Source: Sulfurovum sp. (lineage in GTDB: Bacteria; Campylobacterota; Campylobacteria; Campylobacterales; Sulfurovaceae). Taken from it: a stretch of DNA of 64,000 nucleotides. How positions within the stretch are numbered: position 1 is the stretch's first letter; each line of letters begins with the position of its first letter. Position numbers and translations under genes: made by a program. The DNA lies in assembly GCA_026990595.1 (NCBI GenBank), contig JALXCZ010000052.1:1-64000 (forward strand). The letters are read 5' to 3'. Below, one piece after another: positions 36,892 through 45,440 of this stretch. Below the pieces are notes generated by a model. The model was not told the DNA's origin. It saw only the letters and a program-made list of their open reading frames with translations, and did not search any database.

Positions 36892-38009
36892 TCGTATCTC
36901 CTCTTACCTGAAACTATGGTTGATATGATACTGAAATCTTCATCAAAGATCACTATATCAGCATCATATCCAACTTTCAGTTCACCTTTTTTGACACCTA
37001 ACTTTTGTGCCGGTATTTTTGTGACACTATTCATTACTTCAACCAATGATATAGAAGTATGTTGTAACATATTTTTTAAAGCTTCATTCATTTTAAGAAC
37101 AGAACCTGCGAGCGTACCATCTTCAAGTATTGCTTTCCCCTCTGAAACCAATACTTTCTGTCCACCAAGATCATAGCTACCGCATTTCATACAACCTGCA
37201 CGCATAGCATCTGTAATCAATACAAGCTTCTCTTTTTTCATACGATAAACAAGATCCAGTACACTGGCATGGGTATGTACCAGATCTGCAATAATATCAC
37301 AGGTCACATCACTGTCAAATACTGCCCCAACAATACCAGGTTTCCTGTGATGATAAGGGCTCATCGCATTGAACAGATGTGTAGCATGTGATACACCCCA
37401 TTCAAAACTCTTTTTTGTCTCTTTGTAACTTGCCTCTGAGTGTCCTATACTCAGTATTATATGAGGATAATTTTTTGACAACTGCTTTACAAACGCTTCA
37501 TTCCCCTCTATTTCAGGAGCCAAAGTGATCATTTTAATCTCATTTATATATTTTTCTATCAATGATATATTTGGAGGTTGAATATACTTTTTATCCTGTG
37601 CACCATGTTTGGAAGCATTGATAAAAGGTCCCTCCAAATGAATCCCCAGAATATGTGCTCCATTGACTCTGGAAATACTGTTTTGAATATTTTGTAAAGC
37701 ATTGTCAATCTTTAAAGGAGACATTGTCATAGTAGTTGCCAAAAAAGAGGTTGTTCCCGTTTGCAGGATAGTTTGTGAAATGTTTTCCAGACTTTCATAC
37801 GTTGCATCCATCACATCTGATCCGCCACTTCCATGAATATGCAGATCTATAAACCCTGCACTGACGTAACTGCCTTTGGCATCAATCACCTCAATCTTGT
37901 CATGGTCTATACTATCCGATATTTCAATGATCTGTTCATTAAAAAGAATATCCTTCCCTTCTATGATCGTATCGTTAAGGATCAATTTGGCATTCGTGAT
38001 GCATTTCAT
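36876..38009 (-). CDS. nagA: N-acetylglucosamine-6-phosphate deacetylase
   Basis: A 377-aa amidohydrolase. GFIDLHIHGSGGSDVMDA near residue 55, GIHLEGPFIN near 125, the histidine in ATHLFNAMSP near 215 and the catalytic Asp in LITDAMRAGC near 270 are all present. It removes acetate from N-acetylglucosamine 6-phosphate, the product of the PTS encoded nearby. No nagB is in this window, so glucosamine-6-phosphate must be handled elsewhere or enter cell-wall synthesis directly. Confidence 0.93.
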   Translation of the reverse strand: MKCITNAKLILNDTIIEGKDILFNEQIIEISDSIDHDKIEVIDAKGSYVSAGFIDLHIHGSGGSDVMDATYESLENISQTILQTGTTSFLATTMTMSPLKIDNALQNIQNSISRVNGAHILGIHLEGPFINASKHGAQDKKYIQPPNISLIEKYINEIKMITLAPEIEGNEAFVKQLSKNYPHIILSIGHSEASYKETKKSFEWGVSHATHLFNAMSPYHHRKPGIVGAVFDSDVTCDIIADLVHTHASVLDLVYRMKKEKLVLITDAMRAGCMKCGSYDLGGQKVLVSEGKAILEDGTLAGSVLKMNEALKNMLQHTSISLVEVMNSVTKIPAQKLGVKKGELKVGYDADIVIFDEDFSIISTIVSGKRRYECSDF

Positions 38010-38019
38010 AGGTCACCCT

Positions 38020-39570
38020 TTAAGATGTTGCTTCACTTCTAAGTTTTTCTTTTAATACCCGTTTGAGTACTTTGCCTGTTGCATTCTTTGGAAGTTCACC
38101 AATTACGTGAATATGTTTAGGTATCTTATAATTTGCCAGATGTTCTCTCATATGTTTTTTTAACGCTGTCTCATCACAGTGATCAACATTATCTTCAAGT
38201 TCAACATAAACAATTGGTACTTCTCCACTCTTCTCATCTGCAATACCGATGACCGCCGAAGCAGCAATACCATCAAAAGTATCGATCACTTCTTCTATCT
38301 CACGGGGATAGATATTGATCCCTTTTGAAATGATGAGATCTTTTTTTCTATCCACAATAAAGAGAAATCCTTCATCATCCATATATCCCATATCACCGGT
38401 AAGAAGCCATTCATTGACGATCGTCTCATCTGTCGCTTCAGGACGGCCAAGGTAGCCCTGCATCACATTATCACCTTTGACAATAATATCACCTATAGCA
38501 CCTCTTGGAAGCTCTTCAAGATTTTCATCCACAATCTTCATTGCATAACCATAGAGTGCCGTTCCGACAGATCCCACTTTTTGTTTTTTAAAGGTATTCA
38601 TACATACTGCCGGGCTAGCTTCACTCAAACCATATCCTTCAAGCAATGTGGCTCTTTTAAACTTATTTGCCATGGCATCAAGTGTTTTAGGCTGTAACGG
38701 AGCAGCTCCTGAAATGAATGCACGAATACGGTTGAACCACATGAAATACCACGGCAGTTTTGCTTTTGCCAGAGCATTATAAACATCCGGTATACCGAAA
38801 AAGACCGTAACCCGTTTTTTCAGTACCTGTTTGAAAATATTTGAAAACGGTTTAAGCGATTTGATGATTACAATACTTCCACCAACATATAGTGGTAACA
38901 TCACCCCTATGGAGAAGGTAAAAGAATGGAACATAGGTAAAAAGACGATGGCTCTGTCTTTTGCCTTTACATTAATGGTTCTTCGTCCAGAATCTGCATT
39001 GGAGAGGATATTCCTGTTGCTTAGCATTGCCCCTTTGGGTTTTCCTGTCGTTCCTGAGGTATATACGATCACTGCTGTATCTTCAAGTCCTCTTTTTACA
39101 GCAGGAGTACTGTTTTGTGACTGTAATGCTTTATTAAAATGTAAATGCTTCTCACCAACAGCAGCCTCTTCCCCTTCCCATAAAATAAAGTCACAAAGTT
39201 GACTTGCCCTTGAATTGTTAACTACCTTATCATGTATTGAAGAAGCTACCAATACAGAGCTTCCACTGTCTTCAAGAATATAACTAAGCTCTTCTTCTTT
39301 TAAAAAAGTATTGACAGGTACAAGGATCGCACCCAGTTTGGACACAGCAAATATCATATAGATAAACTCTGGAGAATTGCGTAAAAAGAGTGCGACCCTG
39401 TCACCCTCCTTTACCCCTTTTTCAGTCAAAAAACCTGCTAACCTATCTACTGTTTGAAGTATCTCACGATAGGTGATCTTTTCATCATCTACAAAAAGTG
39501 CTGTTTTCTTTTTACGTTTCTTGGCATGAAAGCTTATAAGTTCATAAAAATTATTGAATGTATACTCCAT
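38020..39570 (-). CDS. long-chain acyl-CoA ligase
   Basis: A 516-aa AMP-forming ligase. The P-loop VIVYTSGTTGKPKGAMLS is near residue 170, LLEGYGLSEASPA near 310, and the catalytic hinge DRKKDLIISKGINIYPREIE near 410; a C-terminal Lys is in KNATGKVLKRVL. It activates fatty acids to acyl-CoA on the inner face of the membrane. Its neighbours are an outer-membrane fatty acid transporter and a secreted lipase, so this is a lipid-uptake cassette. No beta-oxidation genes are in the window. Confidence 0.88.
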   Translation of the reverse strand: MEYTFNNFYELISFHAKKRKKKTALFVDDEKITYREILQTVDRLAGFLTEKGVKEGDRVALFLRNSPEFIYMIFAVSKLGAILVPVNTFLKEEELSYILEDSGSSVLVASSIHDKVVNNSRASQLCDFILWEGEEAAVGEKHLHFNKALQSQNSTPAVKRGLEDTAVIVYTSGTTGKPKGAMLSNRNILSNADSGRRTINVKAKDRAIVFLPMFHSFTFSIGVMLPLYVGGSIVIIKSLKPFSNIFKQVLKKRVTVFFGIPDVYNALAKAKLPWYFMWFNRIRAFISGAAPLQPKTLDAMANKFKRATLLEGYGLSEASPAVCMNTFKKQKVGSVGTALYGYAMKIVDENLEELPRGAIGDIIVKGDNVMQGYLGRPEATDETIVNEWLLTGDMGYMDDEGFLFIVDRKKDLIISKGINIYPREIEEVIDTFDGIAASAVIGIADEKSGEVPIVYVELEDNVDHCDETALKKHMREHLANYKIPKHIHVIGELPKNATGKVLKRVLKEKLRSEATS

Positions 39571-39571
39571 T

Positions 39572-40804
39572 TTAAAACTCGTATGATAACCCTATGGTTG
39601 TTAAGAATGCTCCACCCTCTTCAAAATTACCACCATTGGCTATAACTTGATTTTCTGCCACACCTCTTGTAATGCTGCGTGCTTCCTTGCTGTCATACAG
39701 GAATGCTGCACCCCAGGATAGATTCTCTGTCTGCTGATAACGGAATCCCATGGAAAATATCTTTGCATCGCTGTCAGGAAGTTCAAATCCTATTGTTCTT
39801 TCCGGCACCGGTGTCTCATCAAGTGCAAATCCCATCATCATAGTCAACTTATTATCCATTTTTATGGTTGCACCAAGTCTGAAAGTATTGGTGTCTTTCC
39901 AACTTCTATCCAACGGTGCATTAAAAGCACTATCCAAGATCGGATTCAGTATTGGACGGTCATAATTGAAATCCAACGCTTTATAGCTTGACCAGTAGGT
40001 TCTTTCATAATTGAATTCCAAAGTAAATTTATCCTGCCATGTTTTACTGATCGCAATATTGAGTGCTGCAGGGATCGGAATAGTCACATTTGCCTTATAC
40101 TGTTGCCCTACTCCGCCAAAATAAAGATTTGCCTGCCCCTCTTCTTTCAGATCAACATTTGACCTGTAGGTTACGGCAACATTGATGTCGGAAGCAGGCT
40201 TATAGAGTAACGCTACATTGTATCCGAATTCAAAGGTATCCCCTTCCATCTCTCTTTTTATCGGTGCTCCGGCATCTGCTCCATCACTGTTGACTACACC
40301 TTCACTATAGATAAAACGTAATCCTGCACCTACTGAAAACTGATCATTCACTTTATAGGAAACAACAGGATTGAGTTCAAGATTTTTTAACGTAAACTCC
40401 TCTGCAAAAAGTTTTTGAAATGCACTGTCCCATTTCTTGGTAAGTCCTGCAGGAGCAACCAAACTCATACCCCACCTGAAATCTCCTATAGGGTTTGCCA
40501 CATAATGCAAATTGGGAATAGCAATATTCTCAACATTGGATGCCCCGGAGTAAGGAGTGATCAGATTATATTTATTGGAAAAAAGGTGTGCTAACGTAAT
40601 CCCACCTTCAATATACTGTTTATCTTCCATAAATGCCATGGCTGCCGGATTATAATACGCTGTATCTGCACCGGATGTATGTGCTACATAAGCAGCACCC
40701 AAAGCCATGCCATTAAGTGACTGCTCAGGGATCTTGTATGCTCCCGCCATTAACAAACTGCTTGCGGCAACACTTAATAACGTTATATTTACTATTTTTT
40801 TCAT
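39572..40804 (-). CDS. FadL/TodX-type outer-membrane transporter
   Basis: A 410-aa protein with a signal peptide ending AGA and a mature part starting YKIPEQSLNGMALGAAYVAH, the FadL hatch-domain signature. The end is an aromatic residue (GLSYEF), as in outer-membrane beta barrels. FadL-type channels import hydrophobic compounds such as long-chain fatty acids. It lies 2 nt before the acyl-CoA ligase gene and 10 nt after the lipase gene. Confidence 0.88.
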   Translation of the reverse strand: MKKIVNITLLSVAASSLLMAGAYKIPEQSLNGMALGAAYVAHTSGADTAYYNPAAMAFMEDKQYIEGGITLAHLFSNKYNLITPYSGASNVENIAIPNLHYVANPIGDFRWGMSLVAPAGLTKKWDSAFQKLFAEEFTLKNLELNPVVSYKVNDQFSVGAGLRFIYSEGVVNSDGADAGAPIKREMEGDTFEFGYNVALLYKPASDINVAVTYRSNVDLKEEGQANLYFGGVGQQYKANVTIPIPAALNIAISKTWQDKFTLEFNYERTYWSSYKALDFNYDRPILNPILDSAFNAPLDRSWKDTNTFRLGATIKMDNKLTMMMGFALDETPVPERTIGFELPDSDAKIFSMGFRYQQTENLSWGAAFLYDSKEARSITRGVAENQVIANGGNFEEGGAFLTTIGLSYEF

Positions 40805-40814
40805 GACCTTCCTC

Positions 40815-42077
40815 CTAATATCCGATCGTTGCTTTTCTTACATCTGAAAAGATGTGACTTGCCAAACCATATCCCAGCTGACCACAGGCAGCATGTCCTA
40901 TCTGTGCCCCTGTCATACCCAAGGTATCTTCTATAGGCAACAAAGCAACATCTTTGGCGCCAAGGTGCTTCATCGTCCCTTCTGTTATTTGTGAAATACC
41001 ATAAGGGATCACATCATCACTTTTACAATGTAACAACCTTACTGTAGTTTGCGGTGCCCAGGCATGCACACTGTTCTGCACCACAGCTTCTCTGAACCAA
41101 TTATGAGGATTTTGGAAAAAATCCCCTACAAATTGAGGATTGAAGAGACCATCTGCTCCTGTTGTTTTATTTGTAAGTTCCGGGTCGATCAGCGTACGAT
41201 CAATGGAACCGTTAAACAGTGTCGGCAATTTGGAAGCATAGGGTTCATTGATGATAGAAGAGAGTGCTTTATCATACGCTTTTGCATAGGCATACCCTAC
41301 ATCTGCCATAAATGAAGGTACACTTAATGCTGGTTGACTCAATACGCCAAAAGCCGTGCTGTTTAAATCATACGGACCAGCCATCGGTGCAGCCATAGTC
41401 ACAGGCAATTCAGCCAAAAGCCCCTCCTGCTCTATCTTTTGTAAAGTAGCCATTGCTGCATAACCACCTTCACTATATCCCGTAATAAACAGCTGCCCGT
41501 TTAAATGAATATCATTTTCCAGAGCAAAATCTTTAGCTGCTCTAATAAAATCCACTGTAGCATTTGCCAAAGATTTTTTCAACACAAAAGGATGGTAGTG
41601 TGCATTAGAATCACCGAATCCGATATAATCCGGCTGAAGTGTTACAAAACCTGCCATAGAAGTCAATATAATAGAAGCACCTGCGGGCATATTGGTCAAT
41701 TGTGGTAACACTGTAGGTGCATCATTGTTTGCAAAAATCGTTCCATGATCATCACTCACCATAGAGTAGCCTTTTGCTGCTACCAATGCTTCAGGCAACC
41801 CTTTTGGTACAACCATATAACCCGATGCCTCTACTTCATTACCCTCTTCATCTGTTGTAGTATACGCTATCTTGTACGCTTTTTGTCCATAGATCGTTGT
41901 ATTTTCATCTACTCCCGGTACTTTCGCATCCAAAAGTGATTTCTTGATACTTGCACCATCCAGATCAACAACGATCTTTCCACCAACGACGGTGTCATTG
42001 GTTGGCTGATGCAGATCTCCACATCCAATTATAAAAAATACTGAAAGTCCTACAATACCATTTAACAATTTTCCCAT
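40815..42077 (-). CDS. secreted lipoprotein lipase/esterase (alpha/beta hydrolase)
   Basis: A 420-aa protein from the ATG at 42077, which has GGAGG upstream; an ATG 15 nt earlier gives a poorer signal. The lipobox IIGC puts the lipidated Cys at residue 19. The nucleophile Ser lies in the elbow FITGYSEGGYAAM, and TLQPDYIGFGDSN precedes it. The C-terminus has a likely catalytic His in IGHAACGQLG. This resembles the secretory lipase family. It would release fatty acids from outside lipids for the FadL and acyl-CoA ligase encoded next to it. Confidence 0.82.
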   Translation of the reverse strand: MGKLLNGIVGLSVFFIIGCGDLHQPTNDTVVGGKIVVDLDGASIKKSLLDAKVPGVDENTTIYGQKAYKIAYTTTDEEGNEVEASGYMVVPKGLPEALVAAKGYSMVSDDHGTIFANNDAPTVLPQLTNMPAGASIILTSMAGFVTLQPDYIGFGDSNAHYHPFVLKKSLANATVDFIRAAKDFALENDIHLNGQLFITGYSEGGYAAMATLQKIEQEGLLAELPVTMAAPMAGPYDLNSTAFGVLSQPALSVPSFMADVGYAYAKAYDKALSSIINEPYASKLPTLFNGSIDRTLIDPELTNKTTGADGLFNPQFVGDFFQNPHNWFREAVVQNSVHAWAPQTTVRLLHCKSDDVIPYGISQITEGTMKHLGAKDVALLPIEDTLGMTGAQIGHAACGQLGYGLASHIFSDVRKATIGY

Positions 42078-42101
42078 ACTTACTTCCTCCATATATAAGT
42101 T

Positions 42102-42992
42102 TTACACTTTAATCAATGCATACAATGCTTTGATCTCCTCTGCCCAGATCGACTCGTCAATTGTTTCCAAGACAAGGGGTATATCATCCATACGCGAGTC
42201 ATTCATAATGAATCTGAAAGCATCCCAGCCTATTTCCCCCTGACCTAAAGAGGCATGCCTGTCAACCCTTGAGCCAAGTTTCGGCTTGGAATCATTAATG
42301 TGCATCCCCATAAGAAATTCTCTACCTACGATACGATCAAAACTTTCCCACGTTTTATCATATGCTTCTTTGGTGCGTATATCATATCCGGCAGTGAACA
42401 TATGACAGGTATCAATGCAGACACCTACACGACTTTTATCTTCTATTCTATCAATAATATATGCAAGATGTTCAAACTTGTATCCCAAGTTTGAACCTTG
42501 TCCCGCTGTATTTTCAATAACCAGGTTCACATTGGAATTTTCCGTTGATGCAATAGCAAGATTCATGGATTCTGCAATCACATCAAGACAGTGCAATTCT
42601 GCTTCCATCAGTTGATCTGCATAGTCAGGATCCTTTTTTGAGATCTTTACAAGATGAGAGCCGGGATGAAAATTGAGTTTTTCAAGCCCCAGCTGTTCGC
42701 ACCGACTTAACTCATCTATAAATGCTTCTCTGGACTTTTCAAGCTTTTCTATTTCAGGATGTCCAAGATTGATGAGATATGAGTCATGAGGAAGGACGTG
42801 TTTTGGTTGAATACCGCTCTTTTCGAGGTTGGCTTTGAACGCATCAATGGTTTTTTGCTCTAAAGGTTTAGCAACCCACTGTCTTTGATTTTTAGTAAAA
42901 AAAGCAAAAGCCTTTGCTCCTATGGCCATAGCATTAAGTGGCGCATTGTCTACACCACCGCTTGCACTGACATGTGCTCCTACAAACTTCAT
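42102..42992 (-). CDS. nfo: endonuclease IV (AP endonuclease)
   Basis: A 296-aa protein, normal length. [14 protein letters not shown] at the N-terminus, [28 protein letters not shown] and [20 protein letters not shown] carry the metal ligands of the trinuclear zinc site. It cuts DNA at abasic sites in base excision repair. It lies 7 nt from the upstream lipoprotein gene and 24 nt from the lipase, so it is part of the same run of minus-strand genes, though unrelated in function. Confidence 0.95.
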   Translation of the reverse strand: MKFVGAHVSASGGVDNAPLNAMAIGAKAFAFFTKNQRQWVAKPLEQKTIDAFKANLEKSGIQPKHVLPHDSYLINLGHPEIEKLEKSREAFIDELSRCEQLGLEKLNFHPGSHLVKISKKDPDYADQLMEAELHCLDVIAESMNLAIASTENSNVNLVIENTAGQGSNLGYKFEHLAYIIDRIEDKSRVGVCIDTCHMFTAGYDIRTKEAYDKTWESFDRIVGREFLMGMHINDSKPKLGSRVDRHASLGQGEIGWDAFRFIMNDSRMDDIPLVLETIDESIWAEEIKALYALIKV

Positions 42993-42999
42993 ATTTCCC

Positions 43000-43485
43000 T
43001 CATTGCTTCTTGATTTTTATAAGTATTGTATTGATTGTATCACGAAAAACAGTCTCACCCTTTAAAACAGTATAATGTATGTTATATTTGCCTGCTTTTG
43101 CAATCGTTTGTGTAAAGCCGTTACGATTTTTTTGCAAATTTTTACTGCCAAAGAGAGGTTTCCCTCTAAAAATAGCATCCAATATCCCTGCAGGATATGC
43201 ACTGCTTAATACTTTTTGGTTAAAACGTTCTTTACTCATACATTCCAAAAGGCTCATACAGACACTGTTTTGTGAAATACTTAATGACATAACAGCTTGT
43301 CCATTTCCATAGATCTCTACTTTGACTTTATCCTGATTCTCATACACAAATCCCATATCTGCATACCTGAATGTAGGGGTTTTAAAGACGATCAGAGCAG
43401 CATCTTGTTTAAGGTAAGGTTGGTTTGAGCATGCCTGCAAAAAGAGTAAAAAGGGGATTACTAAAATAAAAATTCTCTTATTCAC
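43000..43485 (-). CDS. small lipoprotein
   Basis: A 161-aa protein starting at a GTG with AAGGA 7 nt upstream. The lipobox LQAC gives a lipidated Cys19. The mature part contains [39 protein letters not shown] and [16 protein letters not shown]. Lipoproteins like this recur in Campylobacterota genomes, but I cannot name a function. A TATAAT at 43512-43517 is a likely promoter for this gene and possibly the whole run down to nagA. Confidence 0.7.
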   Translation of the reverse strand: MNKRIFILVIPFLLFLQACSNQPYLKQDAALIVFKTPTFRYADMGFVYENQDKVKVEIYGNGQAVMSLSISQNSVCMSLLECMSKERFNQKVLSSAYPAGILDAIFRGKPLFGSKNLQKNRNGFTQTIAKAGKYNIHYTVLKGETVFRDTINTILIKIKKQ

Positions 43486-43511
43486 AAAAAAATCCTTGAC
43501 AAAATTTTTTA

Positions 43512-43517
43512 ATTATA
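43512..43517 (-). promoter_or_regulatory. -10 box of the lipoprotein-nfo-lipase run
   Basis: A perfect TATAAT on the minus strand lies about 27 nt before the GTG at 43485. No -35 or direct repeat is seen at the expected place. Confidence 0.45.
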
Positions 43518-43550
43518 CCCAACTTAAGAGTTATTTAAGCACCCAATATA

Positions 43551-43556
43551 TATAAT
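43551..43556 (+). promoter_or_regulatory. -10 box of the tRNA-Glu genes
   Basis: TATAAT lies 21 nt before the first tRNA-Glu, with a weak -35. The second tRNA-Glu starts 30 nt after the first ends and shares the transcript. Confidence 0.5.
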
Positions 43557-43577
43557 TCCGTCCACAAGTTGTGAATG

Positions 43578-43652
43578 GCCCCATCGTCTAACGGTTAGGA
43601 TCCATGGTTTTCATCCATGTTATAGGAGTTCGAGTCTCCTTGGGGTCACCAT
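43578..43652 (+). tRNA. tRNA-Glu (TTC)
   Basis: A 75-nt cloverleaf: acceptor GGCCCCA pairs with TGGGGTC, the anticodon stem CATGG/CCATG holds the loop TTTTCAT with anticodon TTC, the T arm contains GTTCGAGTC, and CCA is encoded. Confidence 0.97.
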
Positions 43653-43682
43653 TTATATCTTGTAAACTTTTAAAATTTTGTT

Positions 43683-43757
43683 GGCCCCATCGTCTAACGG
43701 TTAGGATCCATGGTTTTCATCCATGTTATAGGAGTTCGAGTCTCCTTGGGGTCACCA
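43683..43757 (+). tRNA. tRNA-Glu (TTC), second copy
   Basis: Identical to the 75-nt tRNA-Glu 30 nt upstream, again with encoded CCA. It is a tandem duplicate; the flanking sequences differ. Confidence 0.97.
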
Positions 43758-43933
43758 ACTTTCAAAAAAAATCCCATTTTTACCATAAATATTTCTTTTA
43801 GCATTATAATAAAAACTAAAAATTTAATAGAGTGTGTGTTTAGCGGTATCTAGATTTTGCGTGATTTGAATGAAATGTGCATGTAGTACATTGAACGAAA
43901 ACGTGTGTAAGATAGATGCAAATTCATTAAATT
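43758..43933. other. intergenic stretch between tRNA genes
   Basis: It lies between the second tRNA-Glu and tRNA-Ala. An AT-rich ATTATAAT occurs near 43803-43810. No gene is seen in it. Confidence 0.3.
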
Positions 43934-44009
43934 TGGTGGAGCATAACGGGATCGAACCGATGACCTCTTCGCTGCCAGCGAAGCGCTCTCCCAGCTGAGC
44001 TAATGCCCC
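43934..44009 (-). tRNA. tRNA-Ala (GGC)
   Basis: A 76-nt cloverleaf on the minus strand. Acceptor GGGGCAT pairs with ATGCTCC (one G-U pair), the anticodon stem CTTCG/CGAAG holds loop CTGGCAG with anticodon GGC, the T arm has GTTCGATCC, and CCA is encoded. Confidence 0.97.
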
Positions 44010-44037
44010 AAGTAAAGTAGAAAAAGATTCTAACATA

Positions 44038-44056
44038 AGGTAAGTTAAACTTACCT
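44038..44056 (-). terminator. palindrome after ppiC
   Basis: AGGTAAGTT, one base, AACTTACCT: a perfect 9-bp inverted repeat just downstream of the ppiC stop. With so short a loop its use as a terminator is uncertain; it may be an operator for the tRNA-Ala promoter. Confidence 0.35.
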
Positions 44057-44061
44057 CATAT

Positions 44062-44340
44062 TTATGAACGTTCTGTCACCTCAAGTAAATGGTAACCAAA
44101 CTGGGTTTTCACGGGACCATGAACCACACCTACCTCATCATTAAATACCACTTTGTCAAACTCCGGTACCATTTGACCTTGTCCGAATGTACCAAGCTCT
44201 CCACCTTTTACACCGGATGGACAGGTAGAGTGATCACGTGCTGCTTCTTCAAAAGAGACTTCTCCTGCATTGATCTTCTCTTTAAGTTCTTTACAGAACG
44301 CTTCATCACTTACTAAAATATGTCTTGCACTTGCTGTCAT
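44062..44340 (-). CDS. parvulin-type peptidyl-prolyl isomerase
   Basis: A 92-aa stand-alone parvulin (PpiC type). ARHILVSDE at the start, FEEAARDHSTCPSG, GGELGTFGQGQMVPEF and TQFGYHLLEV near the end are the family motifs. No signal peptide is present, so it acts in the cytoplasm. It isomerises prolyl bonds in protein folding. It is followed by tRNA-Ala. Confidence 0.92.
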   Translation of the reverse strand: MTASARHILVSDEAFCKELKEKINAGEVSFEEAARDHSTCPSGVKGGELGTFGQGQMVPEFDKVVFNDEVGVVHGPVKTQFGYHLLEVTERS

Positions 44341-44397
44341 AGTTATACCTTTGTTTAAATTTTTTCTTCGACCACTTCCACATACCTCAACAATCGA

Positions 44398-44436
44398 AGC
44401 TCAGGGAACGAAATTCCGATGGCTGAGCCTGTCAAA
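44398..44436. repeat. interspersed repeat, copy 1
   Basis: CTCAGGGAACGAAATTCCGA followed by a TGGCTGAGCCTGTCAAAGC arm lies between ppiC and the PP-loop ATPase gene. A diverged copy is at 47250-47290. GCTCAG and CTGAGC can pair, giving a hairpin. It looks like a small interspersed repeat. Confidence 0.35.
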
Positions 44437-44438
44437 GC

Positions 44439-45440
44439 CTACTTTGCATTAAAAAAGTAGGCTTGTGCCTCTTTTTTCTCTTTAAATGGAGAGACCGTTA
44501 CGCTCTCATCACCAACCTCAACATCATAACAATCTTGGGCTGAACTTTTCGCATAGGTGATGGCCAATTTTGCTGCAAGCTCTCTGTCTGCCAGGCTTGC
44601 ATCGGCACTCAAAAGTGAAAAAGGTCCGGCTACAGGAAGTGTGATCGCTATATACTTATCACTTTCAATAGCCTGCAGACCTTCGTTGTCCTCTTTGTTG
44701 CGCCCTACTGCGAGTTTGGCTCCTTCAGGCAGTCTGAAGTGTCGACCAAACTTCAACAGTTCAATATCTTCTACTTCAAATGTATCAAAAGAGATAAACT
44801 CTTTGATACGCTCCGCGTAATGTGATTCTGTCAATAGACAACCACCCCCCGGAGACTCATAATCTTCCCAACCGTACGCTTGAGCCAATGCCAACTGTCT
44901 TTCACGGCTTCGTCCGGAAATGTCAAGTAATTTCTCTCTGTCAACCCAGCCTTCAAGCTCCGGAGTTGTCTCTTCCATCAGTTTGGCAGACATAGGACGC
45001 AAGATAAGTTTGTCTTCTTTGTCATTGGCTAGTTTACTCACCTGCTTCATCGCATCATGCCTTTGACTCATAGGGCGTTGCCCTATCACTTCACCTGTGA
45101 CTAAAAATGAAGCACCCAGTTCATCCATCATTTTTTTTGCGATCTTGAACATATAGCCGTGACAATCAATGCAGGGATTAAAATTTTTTCCATACCCATA
45201 CACAGGATCAAAGAGAATATTTTGAATATATTCATCCCGTACATCTACGATCTTAAACTCGGCACCTGCCAACTTGGCACGCTCTTGCATGATCTTGCTG
45301 ACATCTTTGGTTCCGGAGAATCCTATCTTGATATGCAAAGCGATCACTTCAATCCCCTGGTCAGCCATCAGTTTGATGGCGATCATACTGTCAAGCCCTC
45401 CGCTAAAGAGTGCAATTGCACGTCTTTTATTCTGTTTCAT
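44439..45440 (-). CDS. PP-loop ATPase, tRNA-thiolation type
   Basis: A 333-aa protein. Residues about 8-14 carry the PP-loop SGGLDSM, which binds ATP as in ThiI, MnmA and related tRNA sulfur-transfer enzymes. Cysteines in NPCIDCHGYMFK and in PGGGCLLTE could be catalytic. No THUMP or rhodanese domain is present. It probably activates a tRNA uridine for thiolation, but another adenylation target is possible. It overlaps dnaG by 14 nt and so is translated with it. Confidence 0.75.
   Translation of the reverse strand: MKQNKRRAIALFSGGLDSMIAIKLMADQGIEVIALHIKIGFSGTKDVSKIMQERAKLAGAEFKIVDVRDEYIQNILFDPVYGYGKNFNPCIDCHGYMFKIAKKMMDELGASFLVTGEVIGQRPMSQRHDAMKQVSKLANDKEDKLILRPMSAKLMEETTPELEGWVDREKLLDISGRSRERQLALAQAYGWEDYESPGGGCLLTESHYAERIKEFISFDTFEVEDIELLKFGRHFRLPEGAKLAVGRNKEDNEGLQAIESDKYIAITLPVAGPFSLLSADASLADRELAAKLAITYAKSSAQDCYDVEVGDESVTVSPFKEKKEAQAYFFNAK

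Noticed and set aside
43578..43757. Tandem tRNA-Glu as an integration site
   Set aside because: The repeated block is exactly the tRNA; there is no integrase and no further direct repeat nearby. It is a simple tandem gene duplication.
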